A stretch of 64,000 nt of DNA, taken from NCBI GenBank assembly GCA_050732775.1, contig JBOHRN010000009.1:23672-87671 (forward strand), given 5' to 3'. Numbering within the stretch: position 1 is the stretch's first letter; each line of letters opens with the position of its first letter. Source of the stretch: JBOHRN01 sp050732775 (lineage in GTDB: Bacteria; Gemmatimonadota; Gemmatimonadetes; Longimicrobiales; Longimicrobiaceae). Positions 17,349 through 26,435 of the stretch are shown here, piece by piece. Made by a program: the position numbers and the translations under genes. The notes beneath the pieces are model-generated. The model saw only the letters and a list, made by a program, of their open reading frames with translations, made no database searches and was not told where the DNA came from.

Positions 17349-17482
17349 CTTGAGCCGGACCAGCCCTTGCCTCAGGAATATATGCATCTTCGCTCGTTAC
17401 TAGTTGGCCCCAGGTACACTTTCTGAAGGAAATTAGTTTCGCCGGGTGGCTCTCTGGTAACGCCTTGCATAGAATGGGCCGG

Positions 17483-20347
17483 ATGAATCCTCCACTCCTT
17501 CTCTCCTCCTCCGCGCGCCGTCTGGAGCGCGCGCTCCGGGAACGGCTCCGGGGCGAAGTCCGCTTCGACCGCAAGACCCGCCTCCTTTACAGCACCGACG
17601 CCTCCATCTACCGCGTAGTGCCGCTGGGGGTGGCTCTTCCCCGGGACTCCGCCGAGGTGGCCGAGGCCATCCGGCTGGCGGCCGCCGAGGGGGTGCCCGT
17701 GCTTCCCCGCGGCGGCGGCACCTCTCTCGCCGGACAGACGGTCGGCGAGGCCCTGGTACTGGATCTCTCCAAATTCATGGACCGCGTCTTGGAGATCGAC
17801 CCGGACGGCCGCCGGGCCCGCGTCGAGCCCGGCGTCCGGCTCGACCGGCTCAACCGGGCGGCGGCCGTGCACGGGCTCCACTTCGGCCCCGACCCGGCCA
17901 CGGTGCGGCAGTGCGCTATCGGGGGGATGATCGGTAATAACGCCTGCGGCGCCCGCTCCATCGTTTACGGCAAGACGGTGGACCACGTGGAGCGGCTTAG
18001 CTGCGTATTGGCCGACGGCGCGGAGGTGGTGTTCGGGCCGCTGCGCCGGAGCGAGGCGGGGGCGATGGGGGGGAGGGAGGGAGAAATCGCCCGGCGGCTG
18101 CTGGCTGTGGTGGAACCCCGCCGGGGTGAGGTCCTGGCCCGCTACCCAAAGGTTCCCCGCCGCGTGTCGGGCTACAACCTGGACCTCCTCGCCCAGGACG
18201 GCGACGAGGTGAACCTGGCCCGGCTGGTCGTCGGTTCGGAGGGGACCCTCGCCACCGTGGTCGAGGCAGAGCTCGACCTATCTCCCCTTCCCGCCCACAC
18301 CGCCCTGGTACTGCTAGCCTTCGAAGACGGCTTCGCGTGCATGGATTCGGTGCCGGAAATCTTGCCCGAGAGACCCTCGGCGCTGGAAATCGTGGACGAC
18401 CGGGTGATCCGGAGCGCCCGCGAGGTGTTAGAGCACCGGGCCAGCGCCGAAGTGGTGAGCCCGCAGGCGAGGGCCGTCCTCTTCGTGGAGTTTACCGCCG
18501 GCTCCGCTGGAGAGGCAGAGCAGGAGGCGCGCGACTTTGCCGCCCGCGCGACTTCGCTCCCGGGCGCGCCCGAGTCCAGCGTGTACACGGACCCGGCCGA
18601 ACAGAACCGGGCGTGGGCGCTCCGCCGCGCCGCCCTGGGGCTCCTCTACCGGGCCAAGGGAGACGTCAAGCCGGTCCCTTTCGTGGAGGACACGGGCGTG
18701 CCGCCCGAGCGACTAGGCGAGTACGTGCGGAAGTTCGACCGCATCGTGCGCCGCCACGACTGCACCACCGGGGTCTTTGGCCACGCGGGCCAGGGGTGCT
18801 TGCACATCCGGGTAGACCTCAACCTCAAGGACGGCCGCGACGTGGGCCGCATGCGGCTGATCGCCGAGGAGGTGGCCGATCTGGTGGTCTCGGTGGGCGG
18901 CTCCCTCTCGGGCGAACACGGCGACGGGCTCTCCCGCTCGGAGTTCCTCCCCAGGCTCTTCGGTCCCGAGATCATGGCCCTGCACCGGGAGGTAAAAGTA
19001 ATTTTCGACCCCCAGGGGATGATGAATCCGGGCAAGATCGTCGACCCGCCCCGCATGGACGAAAACCTCCGCTTCGGAGCCGAATACCGGGCTGAGGCGC
19101 CCGGCACCTTCTTCGACTACTCGGCCGACGGCGGGTGGGACCGGGCGGTGGAAAAGTGCAACGGCATGGGGGTGTGCCGCAAACTCGACGCCGGGACCAT
19201 GTGCCCTTCGTTCATGGTCACCCAAGAAGAGGAGCACTCCACCCGCGGCCGGGCCAACGCTCTACGGGAGGCGATGCGGGGAGGGGTGGGGGGGATGGAG
19301 AGTAGCGCCGTGCTCGCGGCCCTCGATTTGTGCCTGGAGTGTAAAGCGTGCAAGTCCGAGTGTCCGGTGGGCGTGGATATGGCCCGCTACAAGTCCGAGT
19401 TCCTGGCCCGGCACTACCTAGCCAGCGGCACGCCGCCCCGGGCCAAGCTCTTCGGCCGGGTCCACGAGCAGCTGGCGCGGGCCAGCCGGACGCCCCGCTT
19501 GGCCGGCTTCGGGGCGGCCGTGTTGGGGGGGCTCGCCAAGCGGGCGGCGGGCATCCACCCCGTCCGCAAGCTACCCGTCCCGGCCAGGGAGCCGTTCCGG
19601 CGCTGGTTTTCGCGCCGCCGGCCGCCGCCGGGGGGGCGGCCGCTGGCGATCCTGCTCGACGACACCTTTCACACCTTTCTCGACCCGCGGCCGCTTAGGG
19701 CCGCGACCCAGGTGCTGGAGAGGGCGGGCTTTCGGGTGGCCCTCCCCGAGCCACAGCTGTGCTGCGGCCGGGCGGCCATCTCCCAAGGGCTGCTGGGTGA
19801 GGCGCGCGACAAGTTGGAGGCGCTGGTGGAGGCGCTGGCCCCCGCTGTGCGGGAGGGGGCGGTGGTGGCCGGGGTAGAGCCCAGCTGTCTGCTCACCTTG
19901 CGGGACGAGCTCCCCGACCTGGTGCCGGGCCCCCGCAGCCGGCTCCTGGCCGAGAAGAGCTTCTTGTTGGAGGAGCTGCTCACCTCGCTCCCCGACTACC
20001 GCCCCGGACGGTTGCAGCGCGGCGCGGTCGTCCACGGCCACTGCCACCAGCAGGCGCTGGTGGGGATGGAGCCCACGGTTCGGCTGCTGGCCAGGGTGGA
20101 GGGGCTCGAGGTCGAGGTGCTGGACTCGGGGTGCTGCGGCATGGCCGGGTCGTTCGGGTACGCAAAGGAGCACTACGAGGTATCGAGGGCGTGTGGAGAA
20201 AGGGTGCTCTTCCCGGCGGTGCGAGAGGCGGCCCCGGACAACCTTATCGTGGCCTCCGGCTTCTCCTGCCGCACCCAGATCTCCGACTTTTGCGGCGGCC
20301 GCCGGGCCATCCATCCGGCCGAACTGCTGCTGCTGGCCGAATCGTGA
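17483..20347 (+). CDS. Fused FAD-linked oxidase and Fe-S oxidoreductase (GlcD/GlpC type)
   Basis: A 954-residue single-chain dehydrogenase. Residues 1-470 are a PCMH-type FAD domain: LPRGGGTSLAGQTVGEALVL and AIGGMIGNNACGARSIVYGK bind FAD, and VFGHAGQGCLHIRVDLN belongs to the FAD-linked oxidase C domain. Residues 540-660 carry two Fe-S clusters (CNGMGVCRKLDAGTMCPSF and LDLCLECKACKSECPVGVD). Two CCG domains follow (PQLCCGRAAI and DSGCCGMAGSFGY). Such fusions oxidise D-lactate, glycolate or D-2-hydroxyglutarate and pass electrons to the respiratory chain. The substrate here is not certain. It starts at the ATG at 17483 and is followed after 23 bases by PBP4. Confidence 0.92.
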   Translation: MNPPLLLSSSARRLERALRERLRGEVRFDRKTRLLYSTDASIYRVVPLGVALPRDSAEVAEAIRLAAAEGVPVLPRGGGTSLAGQTVGEALVLDLSKFMDRVLEIDPDGRRARVEPGVRLDRLNRAAAVHGLHFGPDPATVRQCAIGGMIGNNACGARSIVYGKTVDHVERLSCVLADGAEVVFGPLRRSEAGAMGGREGEIARRLLAVVEPRRGEVLARYPKVPRRVSGYNLDLLAQDGDEVNLARLVVGSEGTLATVVEAELDLSPLPAHTALVLLAFEDGFACMDSVPEILPERPSALEIVDDRVIRSAREVLEHRASAEVVSPQARAVLFVEFTAGSAGEAEQEARDFAARATSLPGAPESSVYTDPAEQNRAWALRRAALGLLYRAKGDVKPVPFVEDTGVPPERLGEYVRKFDRIVRRHDCTTGVFGHAGQGCLHIRVDLNLKDGRDVGRMRLIAEEVADLVVSVGGSLSGEHGDGLSRSEFLPRLFGPEIMALHREVKVIFDPQGMMNPGKIVDPPRMDENLRFGAEYRAEAPGTFFDYSADGGWDRAVEKCNGMGVCRKLDAGTMCPSFMVTQEEEHSTRGRANALREAMRGGVGGMESSAVLAALDLCLECKACKSECPVGVDMARYKSEFLARHYLASGTPPRAKLFGRVHEQLARASRTPRLAGFGAAVLGGLAKRAAGIHPVRKLPVPAREPFRRWFSRRRPPPGGRPLAILLDDTFHTFLDPRPLRAATQVLERAGFRVALPEPQLCCGRAAISQGLLGEARDKLEALVEALAPAVREGAVVAGVEPSCLLTLRDELPDLVPGPRSRLLAEKSFLLEELLTSLPDYRPGRLQRGAVVHGHCHQQALVGMEPTVRLLARVEGLEVEVLDSGCCGMAGSFGYAKEHYEVSRACGERVLFPAVREAAPDNLIVASGFSCRTQISDFCGGRRAIHPAELLLLAES

Positions 20348-20370
20348 GCTAACCCTCTTCCACTACCACC

Positions 20371-21852
20371 ATGAAAGCGACGACCCTCCCACCCGCGGCG
20401 CTGGCACTCTGGCTCATCGGCTGCGCCCCCGCCGCGCCGCCCGCTCCCGCTCCTGCTCCTGTTCCGGTGCCGGCGCGCACCTTCGCCGAAACGGTCGACC
20501 TGATCTTGGCCGACACGGCCCTCGCCCACGCCCACTGGGGGGTGCTGGTGCGCTCCCTCGACGGCGATTCGCTGGTCTACGCCCGCAGCGCCAGCAAGCT
20601 CTTCACCCCCGCCTCGAACATGAAGCTGCTGACCGGCGCGGCGGCCCTCGAAGTGTTAGGCCCGGCGTACCGTTACCGCACCGAGGTGAGTGCCGCGGGT
20701 CAGGTGAGCGGCGGGGTGCTACTCGGCGACCTGGTGGTGAGCGGCGCGGGCGACCCGACCGTATCAGAGCGTTTCCACCATGACCCGCGCGCCGTCTTCC
20801 GGGGGTGGGCCGATTCGCTCCGCGTACACGGCGTGCGGCGCATCGCGGGTGACGTGGTGGGGATCGACCGGCTCTTCGACGGCGTGCCGCTCGGCTCGGG
20901 CTGGGCGTGGGACGATCTGGAGAGCGCTTACGCGGCCGGGGTAGCGGGACTTTACCTCAACGAAGGGGTGGTTCGGGTCACCGTCCGCCCCGGCCCGCTG
21001 GGGGCCAGCGCGCGCGTCTCTCTCGACCCGCCCACCGGCTACCTGCCGGTGACCAACAGTACCCGCACCTCCAGCGCGGGCGGGGAGCCCTTTCTGACCG
21101 TGGAGCGGAACCCCGCCGGGCGCGGCGTCTTGGTAGAGGGAGAGGTTACGGCCGGAGCCGAGCCGGTGGTGCGCTGGATCGCGGTGCGAGACCCGGCCGG
21201 CTACTTCGCCGCCGTGCTGAGGGAGACGCTGGAAAGCGAGGGGGTAGAGGTCTCGGGCCGGGCGCGGGTCTTGGAAGCAGACGAAACCGGGCCCGCCGGT
21301 GCCACTTTCCTCTTTGCCCACCTCTCTCCGCCGCTGGAGGAGGTCCTGCCCGAACTCCTCAAACCGAGCCAGAACCAGATCGCCGAGATACTCTTGAAAA
21401 CCGTGGGGTTGGAAGCTCGCGGCGAGGGCAGTGCCCGCGCCGGAGCCGAGGCGGTAGACAGCTTGCTGGCGGCTTGGGGGGTAAAGCCCACCCGCCTGCG
21501 CGTGGCCGACGGCTCCGGGCTCTCGCGCTACAACCTGCTCTCGCCCGAGCTGCTGGTATCCCTGCTGGAGCGGATGGACGGGAGCCGCTACGCCCGGCTC
21601 TGGCGGGAGTCTCTGCCGCTGGCCGGGGTGGACGGCACCTTGGAGAACCGGCTCCGCGGTACGGCGGCCGAGGGTAGGGTGCGGGCCAAGACCGGCAGCC
21701 TCTCCAACGTGCGCGCCCTCTCGGGCTACCTGACCACCAGCGCGGGGGAGCGCATGGTCTTCTCCACTCTGGTGAACGGCCACCTGCTGGGTGCCGCGGG
21801 GGTCGACCGGGTGGTGGACGATATCTTGCTGGCGTTGATCGCGAGCCCGTGA
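20371..21852 (+). CDS. dacB: D-alanyl-D-alanine carboxypeptidase/endopeptidase (PBP4, DacB family)
   Basis: A 493-residue S13-family penicillin-binding protein that trims or cleaves peptidoglycan peptides. The N-terminus has a lipobox (WLIGC, Cys18) and a Pro/Ala-rich linker, suggesting a lipoprotein. The catalytic SxxK is Ser82-Lys85 in TPASNMKLLTGAAAL, the second motif is in GSGLSRYNLLSP and the KTG box is RAKTGSLSNVRALSGYL near the C-terminus. The protein contains the usual PBP4 inserted domain between the first and second motifs. It is 23 bases downstream of the dehydrogenase and ends one base before a convergent gene. Confidence 0.92.
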   Translation: MKATTLPPAALALWLIGCAPAAPPAPAPAPVPVPARTFAETVDLILADTALAHAHWGVLVRSLDGDSLVYARSASKLFTPASNMKLLTGAAALEVLGPAYRYRTEVSAAGQVSGGVLLGDLVVSGAGDPTVSERFHHDPRAVFRGWADSLRVHGVRRIAGDVVGIDRLFDGVPLGSGWAWDDLESAYAAGVAGLYLNEGVVRVTVRPGPLGASARVSLDPPTGYLPVTNSTRTSSAGGEPFLTVERNPAGRGVLVEGEVTAGAEPVVRWIAVRDPAGYFAAVLRETLESEGVEVSGRARVLEADETGPAGATFLFAHLSPPLEEVLPELLKPSQNQIAEILLKTVGLEARGEGSARAGAEAVDSLLAAWGVKPTRLRVADGSGLSRYNLLSPELLVSLLERMDGSRYARLWRESLPLAGVDGTLENRLRGTAAEGRVRAKTGSLSNVRALSGYLTTSAGERMVFSTLVNGHLLGAAGVDRVVDDILLALIASP

Positions 21853-21853
21853 G

Positions 21854-22282
21854 CTACGGCGCCTCGGGCGCGGGCGGCTCGGCGGGGGGAGGGCGTGGGG
21901 GGGGCGGGGCGAACCCTTGGCCTCGCGCCTCCATCCTCTGCACCCTTCCGTTTAGCCGGCCCACCAGGATACGGGTGGCGCGCAGGTCGTGGTTAGATTC
22001 GATCAGCATGAGAGCCAGGTCCGCCCCTCCCCACAGGAGCCCCGCGAAGACGATCAGCCGGGTGGCTTCGACCAAGAGGGTGGGCAGCGCCGCGCTCCCT
22101 TCGGTCGCCACTCCGATCGCCACCTCGGCCACCAGCAACAGAATGAGCAGAATAGAGAGCACCTTGAAGAGCCGGGCTACGTAGCGGAGCCCGGCGTGCG
22201 GCTCCAGGTCGTCCTCGCGTAACTCCATGTCGCGGCGCTCCGCGGCCGAGCTAGCTAGCTGGCTTTCTTCCGTGTCGGTCAT
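21854..22282 (-). CDS. Hypothetical membrane protein with two transmembrane helices
   Basis: A 142-residue protein with an acidic N-terminal tail, two hydrophobic helices (VLSILLILLLVAEVAIGVA and LIVFAGLLWGGADLALMLI) and a C-terminal Pro-rich tail. No family was recognised. An Arg-rich stretch (RATRILVGRLNGRVQRME) follows the second helix and may lie in the cytoplasm. It is the downstream neighbour of an M15 peptidase on the same strand, 60 bases away. Confidence 0.6.
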   Translation of the reverse strand: MTDTEESQLASSAAERRDMELREDDLEPHAGLRYVARLFKVLSILLILLLVAEVAIGVATEGSAALPTLLVEATRLIVFAGLLWGGADLALMLIESNHDLRATRILVGRLNGRVQRMEARGQGFAPPPPRPPPAEPPAPEAP

Positions 22283-22342
22283 GGTGACAAAGTTTGAAGG
22301 TAGAGGGTCTAAGCCGGTTGGCCGGGGGCTTCTCTACGGCGC

Positions 22343-23443
22343 TCACCAGCGTGCCCGCGTCCCGCGCGTATCGATGTGGGTCATGCCGCAGTGGGCGCCG
22401 GTGGGGTCGTAGACCCCTATCCCCCCCACCAGAGCGGGGTACCGTTCCTCCACCCGCCCGGCGGCCTCGGCGATGACGCGGGCGTCGGCCCCGGTGACCT
22501 GCCCGTCTCCGGTCAGGTCGTCCATGCAGCCGTCGCCGTCGTTGTCTAGGTAGATATCGGCGGCGTCTCCGTACATGTGCCGGGAGAGGGCTCCCCGCCC
22601 CGAGGTGTCGCCGCCGTGCAGGTTGTAGTAGGGGGTGCGGAAGCCGCTGATGACCCCGACCCTTTCCACCGGGTGGCCCATACGTTCCAGCTCCTGTACG
22701 GTGAGCTCTAGCTTGTCCAGCAGCCGGGGCGAGAGCACCAGGTACTTGGGCCACACTTCTTCCTGCCCCTTGGTGAGAAAGTCGCCCAAGCGGAAGTGCT
22801 TGCTCACCCTGAGGTGCCGGTTTTCCCGCGTTACTTCGACCACGCCGCGCGGCGGGGCGTACGCCTCTCCCCGCCCGCCCGGCGGACTCCCGCCCGGCCC
22901 GGCTGGCCACTCGCCCAGCAGGTACTCCCCGAGGCGGCCGTCGTCCTCGGTCTCCGAGAGGGGGACCAGGGAGATTACGTTTAGGTCTGGAACCTCGCGC
23001 AGGCGTTCGCCCAGCCGGAGTAACACGCTCCAGACGCCGCCTGCCCGGCCCGGCCGGGCCTCGCCGGCCGGCTCGAGTTCGACTTGTATGTCGCCAGCGA
23101 GGGTGTCGGGGAACCCTTCGCTGCCTGAGTCCAGGATGACCACGCGTACCTCGCCGCTCTCTCCCCGGTATTCGCCCAGCCCGCGCGCGGCCCGTTCCAT
23201 CAGGAAGGTGAAGCGCGGCGGCGAGACCGGGTCCGAAGCGAGGCGGCGGGCCGCGTTCAGGGCACTCCCGTGCTCGACCGATACCGCGATGGCGCACCCC
23301 CACCCCAGCGTGAACAGCCCCACCAGGAGCCCCGCCGATAGGTTGAACCACCGCTCCTGGGAAGGGGTGAGTCCGCTCCGTTCTAGCCGGGAACGGGGCC
23401 GGGTGGGGGCGGGTGGCAAACGGGGGTCGCTAGAGTTGGTCAT
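22343..23443 (-). CDS. M15-type D-Ala-D-Ala peptidase with an inserted calcium-loop segment
   Basis: A 366-residue membrane-anchored protein. One transmembrane helix (LSAGLLVGLFTLGWGCAIAV) lies near residue 35, a spacer domain follows, and the C-terminal 120 residues are an M15/DUF882 (YcbK-like) metallopeptidase: VGVISGFRTPYYNLHGG, then SRHMYGDAADIYLD with zinc ligands His289 and Asp296, and THIDTRG with His356. Between the Asp and the last His lie two Asp/Gly loops, DNDGDGCMDD and DLTGDGQVTGADA, which look like EF-hand or dockerin calcium loops. It probably trims peptidoglycan in the periplasm, perhaps in a calcium-dependent way. The start at 23443 is chosen; TTG/ATG starts eight residues earlier exist. 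It diverges from terC. Confidence 0.78.
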   Translation of the reverse strand: MTNSSDPRLPPAPTRPRSRLERSGLTPSQERWFNLSAGLLVGLFTLGWGCAIAVSVEHGSALNAARRLASDPVSPPRFTFLMERAARGLGEYRGESGEVRVVILDSGSEGFPDTLAGDIQVELEPAGEARPGRAGGVWSVLLRLGERLREVPDLNVISLVPLSETEDDGRLGEYLLGEWPAGPGGSPPGGRGEAYAPPRGVVEVTRENRHLRVSKHFRLGDFLTKGQEEVWPKYLVLSPRLLDKLELTVQELERMGHPVERVGVISGFRTPYYNLHGGDTSGRGALSRHMYGDAADIYLDNDGDGCMDDLTGDGQVTGADARVIAEAAGRVEERYPALVGGIGVYDPTGAHCGMTHIDTRGTRARW

Positions 23444-23545
23444 GGCGGAGTGTAGCTTCTTCATCAAACGTGCCGGGCGCGGAGCGGCGCGCTTCGTTAC
23501 CTTACCGCCCGCGTGCCCCGAAAGTGATACCTAAAACCACCTCTG

Positions 23546-24559
23546 ATGGATCAGCTCTGGCTCTGGATCGGCTTCAACGCTTTTGTGCTGGTAATCCTGG
23601 CGTTCGACTTGGGCGTCCTCAACCGCGAGGCGCACGTCGTCTCGGTCAAGGAGGCGGGGGCCGTCACCGCCGGGATCGTCACCCTGGCCATGGGCTTCGC
23701 CGCGGCCATCTTCTTCCGGCTGATCCCGGTGGAGGGGTTCGGGGGCAGGGACGACGCCTTGCTGTTCGTGACCGGGTACCTGATCGAGTTCGCCCTCTCG
23801 GTGGACAACATCTTCGTCATCATCCTCATTTTTTCCTACTTTCGGGTGCCCCCCAAGTACCAACACCGGGTGCTCTTCTGGGGTATCTTGGGGGCGCTGG
23901 TCATGCGCGGGACGATGATCGGCGCGGGCGTCTACCTGATCGACCGCTTTCACTGGATCGTCTACCTTTTCGGCGCGTTCCTGGTCTTCACCGGCGTCCG
24001 CATGGCCTTCCAGGAGGAGGAGGACATCGAACCCGAGGCCAACCCCGTTCTCAAGCTCCTGCGCCGCCACATCCGGGTGACGTCGCGCTACCACGGCAAG
24101 AACTTCTTTATCCGCGAGGAAGCGCGTTGGGTGGCTACGCCGCTCTTCGTGGTGCTAGTCGTGGTAGAGACCACCGACCTGGTCTTCGCGGTCGACTCGA
24201 TCCCCGCCATCTTCGCCGTGACCACCGACCCGCTCTTGGTCTACACCTCCAACGTCTTCGCCGTTCTGGGGCTCAGGGCTCTCTTCTTCCTGCTGGCCGG
24301 GATCATCGACAAGTTCCACTACCTCAAACTGGGGCTGGCGGCGGTGCTGGTGTTCGTGGGGATAAAGATGCTCATCACCTACTTTGACGCTCACATCCCC
24401 ATCGGCGTCTCGCTCGCAGTGGTGGTGGGCGTGCTCGCCGTGTCGGTGCTCGCCTCCGTGATCTTTCCGCAAGCAGCCGTGGAGCACACGCCGGTCAGCC
24501 GAGACCCGTTGGACGAGCCCGGCGGCGCCTCCAAAGCAGAGCGTAGATCGCGGCGTTGA
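23546..24559 (+). CDS. TerC/Alx-family membrane protein
   Basis: A 337-residue integral membrane protein of the TerC family, linked to tellurite resistance and, in Alx and related proteins, to manganese export. Hydrophobic helices carry the conserved acidic motifs YLIEFALSVDNIFVIILI near residue 75 and VETTDLVFAVDSIPAIFAV near 210. The ending is charged and not conserved. No yybP-ykoY manganese riboswitch is visible in the roughly 100 bases upstream. The last 65 bases overlap the end of the convergent DUF2784 gene. Confidence 0.92.
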   Translation: MDQLWLWIGFNAFVLVILAFDLGVLNREAHVVSVKEAGAVTAGIVTLAMGFAAAIFFRLIPVEGFGGRDDALLFVTGYLIEFALSVDNIFVIILIFSYFRVPPKYQHRVLFWGILGALVMRGTMIGAGVYLIDRFHWIVYLFGAFLVFTGVRMAFQEEEDIEPEANPVLKLLRRHIRVTSRYHGKNFFIREEARWVATPLFVVLVVVETTDLVFAVDSIPAIFAVTTDPLLVYTSNVFAVLGLRALFFLLAGIIDKFHYLKLGLAAVLVFVGIKMLITYFDAHIPIGVSLAVVVGVLAVSVLASVIFPQAAVEHTPVSRDPLDEPGGASKAERRSRR

Positions 24560-24875
24560 GCAGCAGAACTCCGGCTCCCAACCATAGCTGGAGCTCGCGG
24601 GTGAGTCCGCTGGGGTAAAGGATGGAGGTCAGGTAGTGCTCGACGAACCCCCCCTCGTAGCCCCGCTCGCCGGCCAGCCGCCGGAAGCGGTTTTCCAGCG
24701 GGGTGAGCGGGCAGAGCCACCCGGCGAACTCGATCAACGCGCCCCACGCCACCGCGGGCAGGTGTAGCCACGCCACCCGGGGCCAGCGCAGCAGGAGCAG
24801 GCCGCCCAGTACCACGAAGAGGACGAAGCCGAAGTGGAGCACCACGGTGAAGTCGGCGAGCAGGTGGTACGGCAT
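24495..24875 (-). CDS. DUF2784 family membrane protein
   Basis: A 126-residue protein matching the DUF2784 pattern: four hydrophobic helices with FTVVLHFGFVLFVVLGGLLL, CPLTPLENRFRRLAGE and GFVEHYLTSILYPSGLT. The function is unknown. It is the last gene of the nfeD-floA run on this strand, 33 bases after the preceding stop, and its 3' end overlaps terC on the other strand by 65 bases. Confidence 0.82.
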   Translation of the reverse strand: MPYHLLADFTVVLHFGFVLFVVLGGLLLLRWPRVAWLHLPAVAWGALIEFAGWLCPLTPLENRFRRLAGERGYEGGFVEHYLTSILYPSGLTRELQLWLGAGVLLLNAAIYALLWRRRRARPTGLG

Positions 24876-24908
24876 GGAGCGCGGTGCTCTCCCGGTCCGC
24901 GGGGTGGC

Positions 24909-25427
24909 TTAGAGGTCCCTCTCCAGCGGCGCGAGCGCGCGCGGCGGGCCGAGCACCTCGGCGAGGATAACCGCGCGGCGCAGCCCGTGCGGAGAGTCGA
25001 GGGCCGCGGCCAGCGCGGCGGGGCGGCCGGCGGGGCGGAGCGGAGGGGGCGGAGGCGAAGAGAGAGAGGGAGAAGGAGGAGCAGGCCGCCGCGTTTCCGG
25101 CTCCCGGTAGGTGATCTCGTCCAGGATCTCTTCGGCCGAGACCGTCTCCACCTCCGGGATGGTCTCCAGCGAGACGGTTTCTTCACCGGGTTCCCAGCGG
25201 GTGGCCTCCGGTTCGGGCGCCGGCTCCTCGCCCGGCCACCCCCCCCACCCCTCCGACCACTCGCGGGGGCGTTCCTCCGCCGGCACCGGCGGCTGGTCCT
25301 CTTCCCACTCTTCGCCTTCCCCGGGTGGCAGCGGGGTGCCGCCGCCGCGCTTCCGCTTCGCCAACCCCTCCAAGATGGGGATGACTACGAAGAAGAAGAG
25401 CAGGAAGAGGAGGGTTATAACGTCCAT
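24909..25427 (-). CDS. Single-pass membrane protein of the NfeD-FloA operon
   Basis: A 172-residue protein of unknown function. It begins with one hydrophobic helix (MDVITLLFLLFFFVVIPILE) and a basic stop-transfer patch (KRKRGG), then a Pro/Glu/Trp-rich acidic stretch and a C-terminal helix with SPHGLRRAVILAEVLGPPRA. The latter resembles the C-terminal segment of small proteins often found after flotillin genes. The ATG lies two bases after the floA stop, so the two are surely cotranscribed. A role at FloA membrane microdomains is inferred only from position. Confidence 0.7.
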   Translation of the reverse strand: MDVITLLFLLFFFVVIPILEGLAKRKRGGGTPLPPGEGEEWEEDQPPVPAEERPREWSEGWGGWPGEEPAPEPEATRWEPGEETVSLETIPEVETVSAEEILDEITYREPETRRPAPPSPSLSSPPPPPLRPAGRPAALAAALDSPHGLRRAVILAEVLGPPRALAPLERDL

Positions 25428-25429
25428 CC

Positions 25430-26413
25430 CTAGCCCTCGTCTTCCTTGCTTCCCTCCGCGATGGAGCGGCGCATGAGGGTGTCGCTCTCCACGTTCCGGT
25501 AGCGGGCGTAGTCCATGATACCCAGGTTGCCGGAGCGGAACGCCTCGGCCATGGCCCTGGGCACCTCGGCCTCGGCCTCGACCACCTTGGCCCGCATCTC
25601 CTCCACCAGCGCCCGGTTTTCCTGTTCGGCGGCCACCGCCATGGCCCGCCTCTCCTCGGCCTTGGCCTGGGCTATGCGCTTGTCGGCCTCGGCCTGGTCG
25701 GTCTGGAGCTCGGCTCCGATGTTTTTGCCGACGTCCACGTCGGCGATGTCGATGGATAGGATCTCGAAGGCGGTCCCGGCGTCGAGCCCCTTGGCGAGCA
25801 CGGTTTTGGAGATGGCGTCGGGGTTTTCCAGCACCTTGGCGTGGCTGTCGCTGGAGCCGATGGTCGAGACGATGCCCTCGCCCACCCGCGCCAGGATGGT
25901 CTCCTCGCCCGCGCCACCCACCAGCCGGTTGATATTGGCCCGCACCGTCACCCGCGCCAGGGCGATGAGCTGGATGCCGTCCTTGGCCATCGCCGCCACT
26001 TTGGGGGTGTTTATGACCTTTGGATTCACCGACACCTGCACCGCCTCGTGGACGTCGCGGCCGGCCAGGTCGATGGCCGCGGCCCGCTCGAAGCCGAGCT
26101 CGATGTTGGCCTTGTCCGCGCTGATCAGCGCCTTGACCACCCGGTCTACGTTGCCGCCCGCCAGGTAGTGGGCCTCGAGCTGCTTGGGTGTCAGGGGAAT
26201 GCCGGCCTTGGTAGCGGCGATCAGCGGCCTCACGACCGCGGCCGGATTCACTTTGCGCAGCCGCATGCCGATGAGGTCTCCCAGCCCCACCCGCACCCCG
26301 GCGAAGATGGCCTCGATCCACAGCCGCACCGGAATAAAGTGGAAGAGGACCGCCAAGAAGAGGATTACCAGAAAGACGACGAACAGCGCGAGCCCGAAGG
26401 ATATTCCGTCCAT
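25430..26413 (-). CDS. floA: Flotillin-like protein FloA
   Basis: A 327-residue membrane scaffold of the FloA (UPF0365) family, which organises functional membrane microdomains. The N-terminal hairpin helix (LALFVVFLVILFLAVLFHFI) is followed by the SPFH-like domain with VRVGLGDLIGMRLRKVNPA and LEAHYLAGGNVDRVVKALI, and by a long coiled coil with EADKRIAQAKAEERRAMAVA. The length is typical for FloA. It sits between nfeD and a small membrane-protein gene, the standard NfeD-flotillin pairing. Confidence 0.95.
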   Translation of the reverse strand: MDGISFGLALFVVFLVILFLAVLFHFIPVRLWIEAIFAGVRVGLGDLIGMRLRKVNPAAVVRPLIAATKAGIPLTPKQLEAHYLAGGNVDRVVKALISADKANIELGFERAAAIDLAGRDVHEAVQVSVNPKVINTPKVAAMAKDGIQLIALARVTVRANINRLVGGAGEETILARVGEGIVSTIGSSDSHAKVLENPDAISKTVLAKGLDAGTAFEILSIDIADVDVGKNIGAELQTDQAEADKRIAQAKAEERRAMAVAAEQENRALVEEMRAKVVEAEAEVPRAMAEAFRSGNLGIMDYARYRNVESDTLMRRSIAEGSKEDEG

Positions 26414-26435
26414 TAGTTATTACCGGTGCGGATGA

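Noticed and set aside
23444..23545. yybP-ykoY manganese riboswitch before terC
   Set aside because: The gap is short and shows none of the conserved stem and loop sequences.
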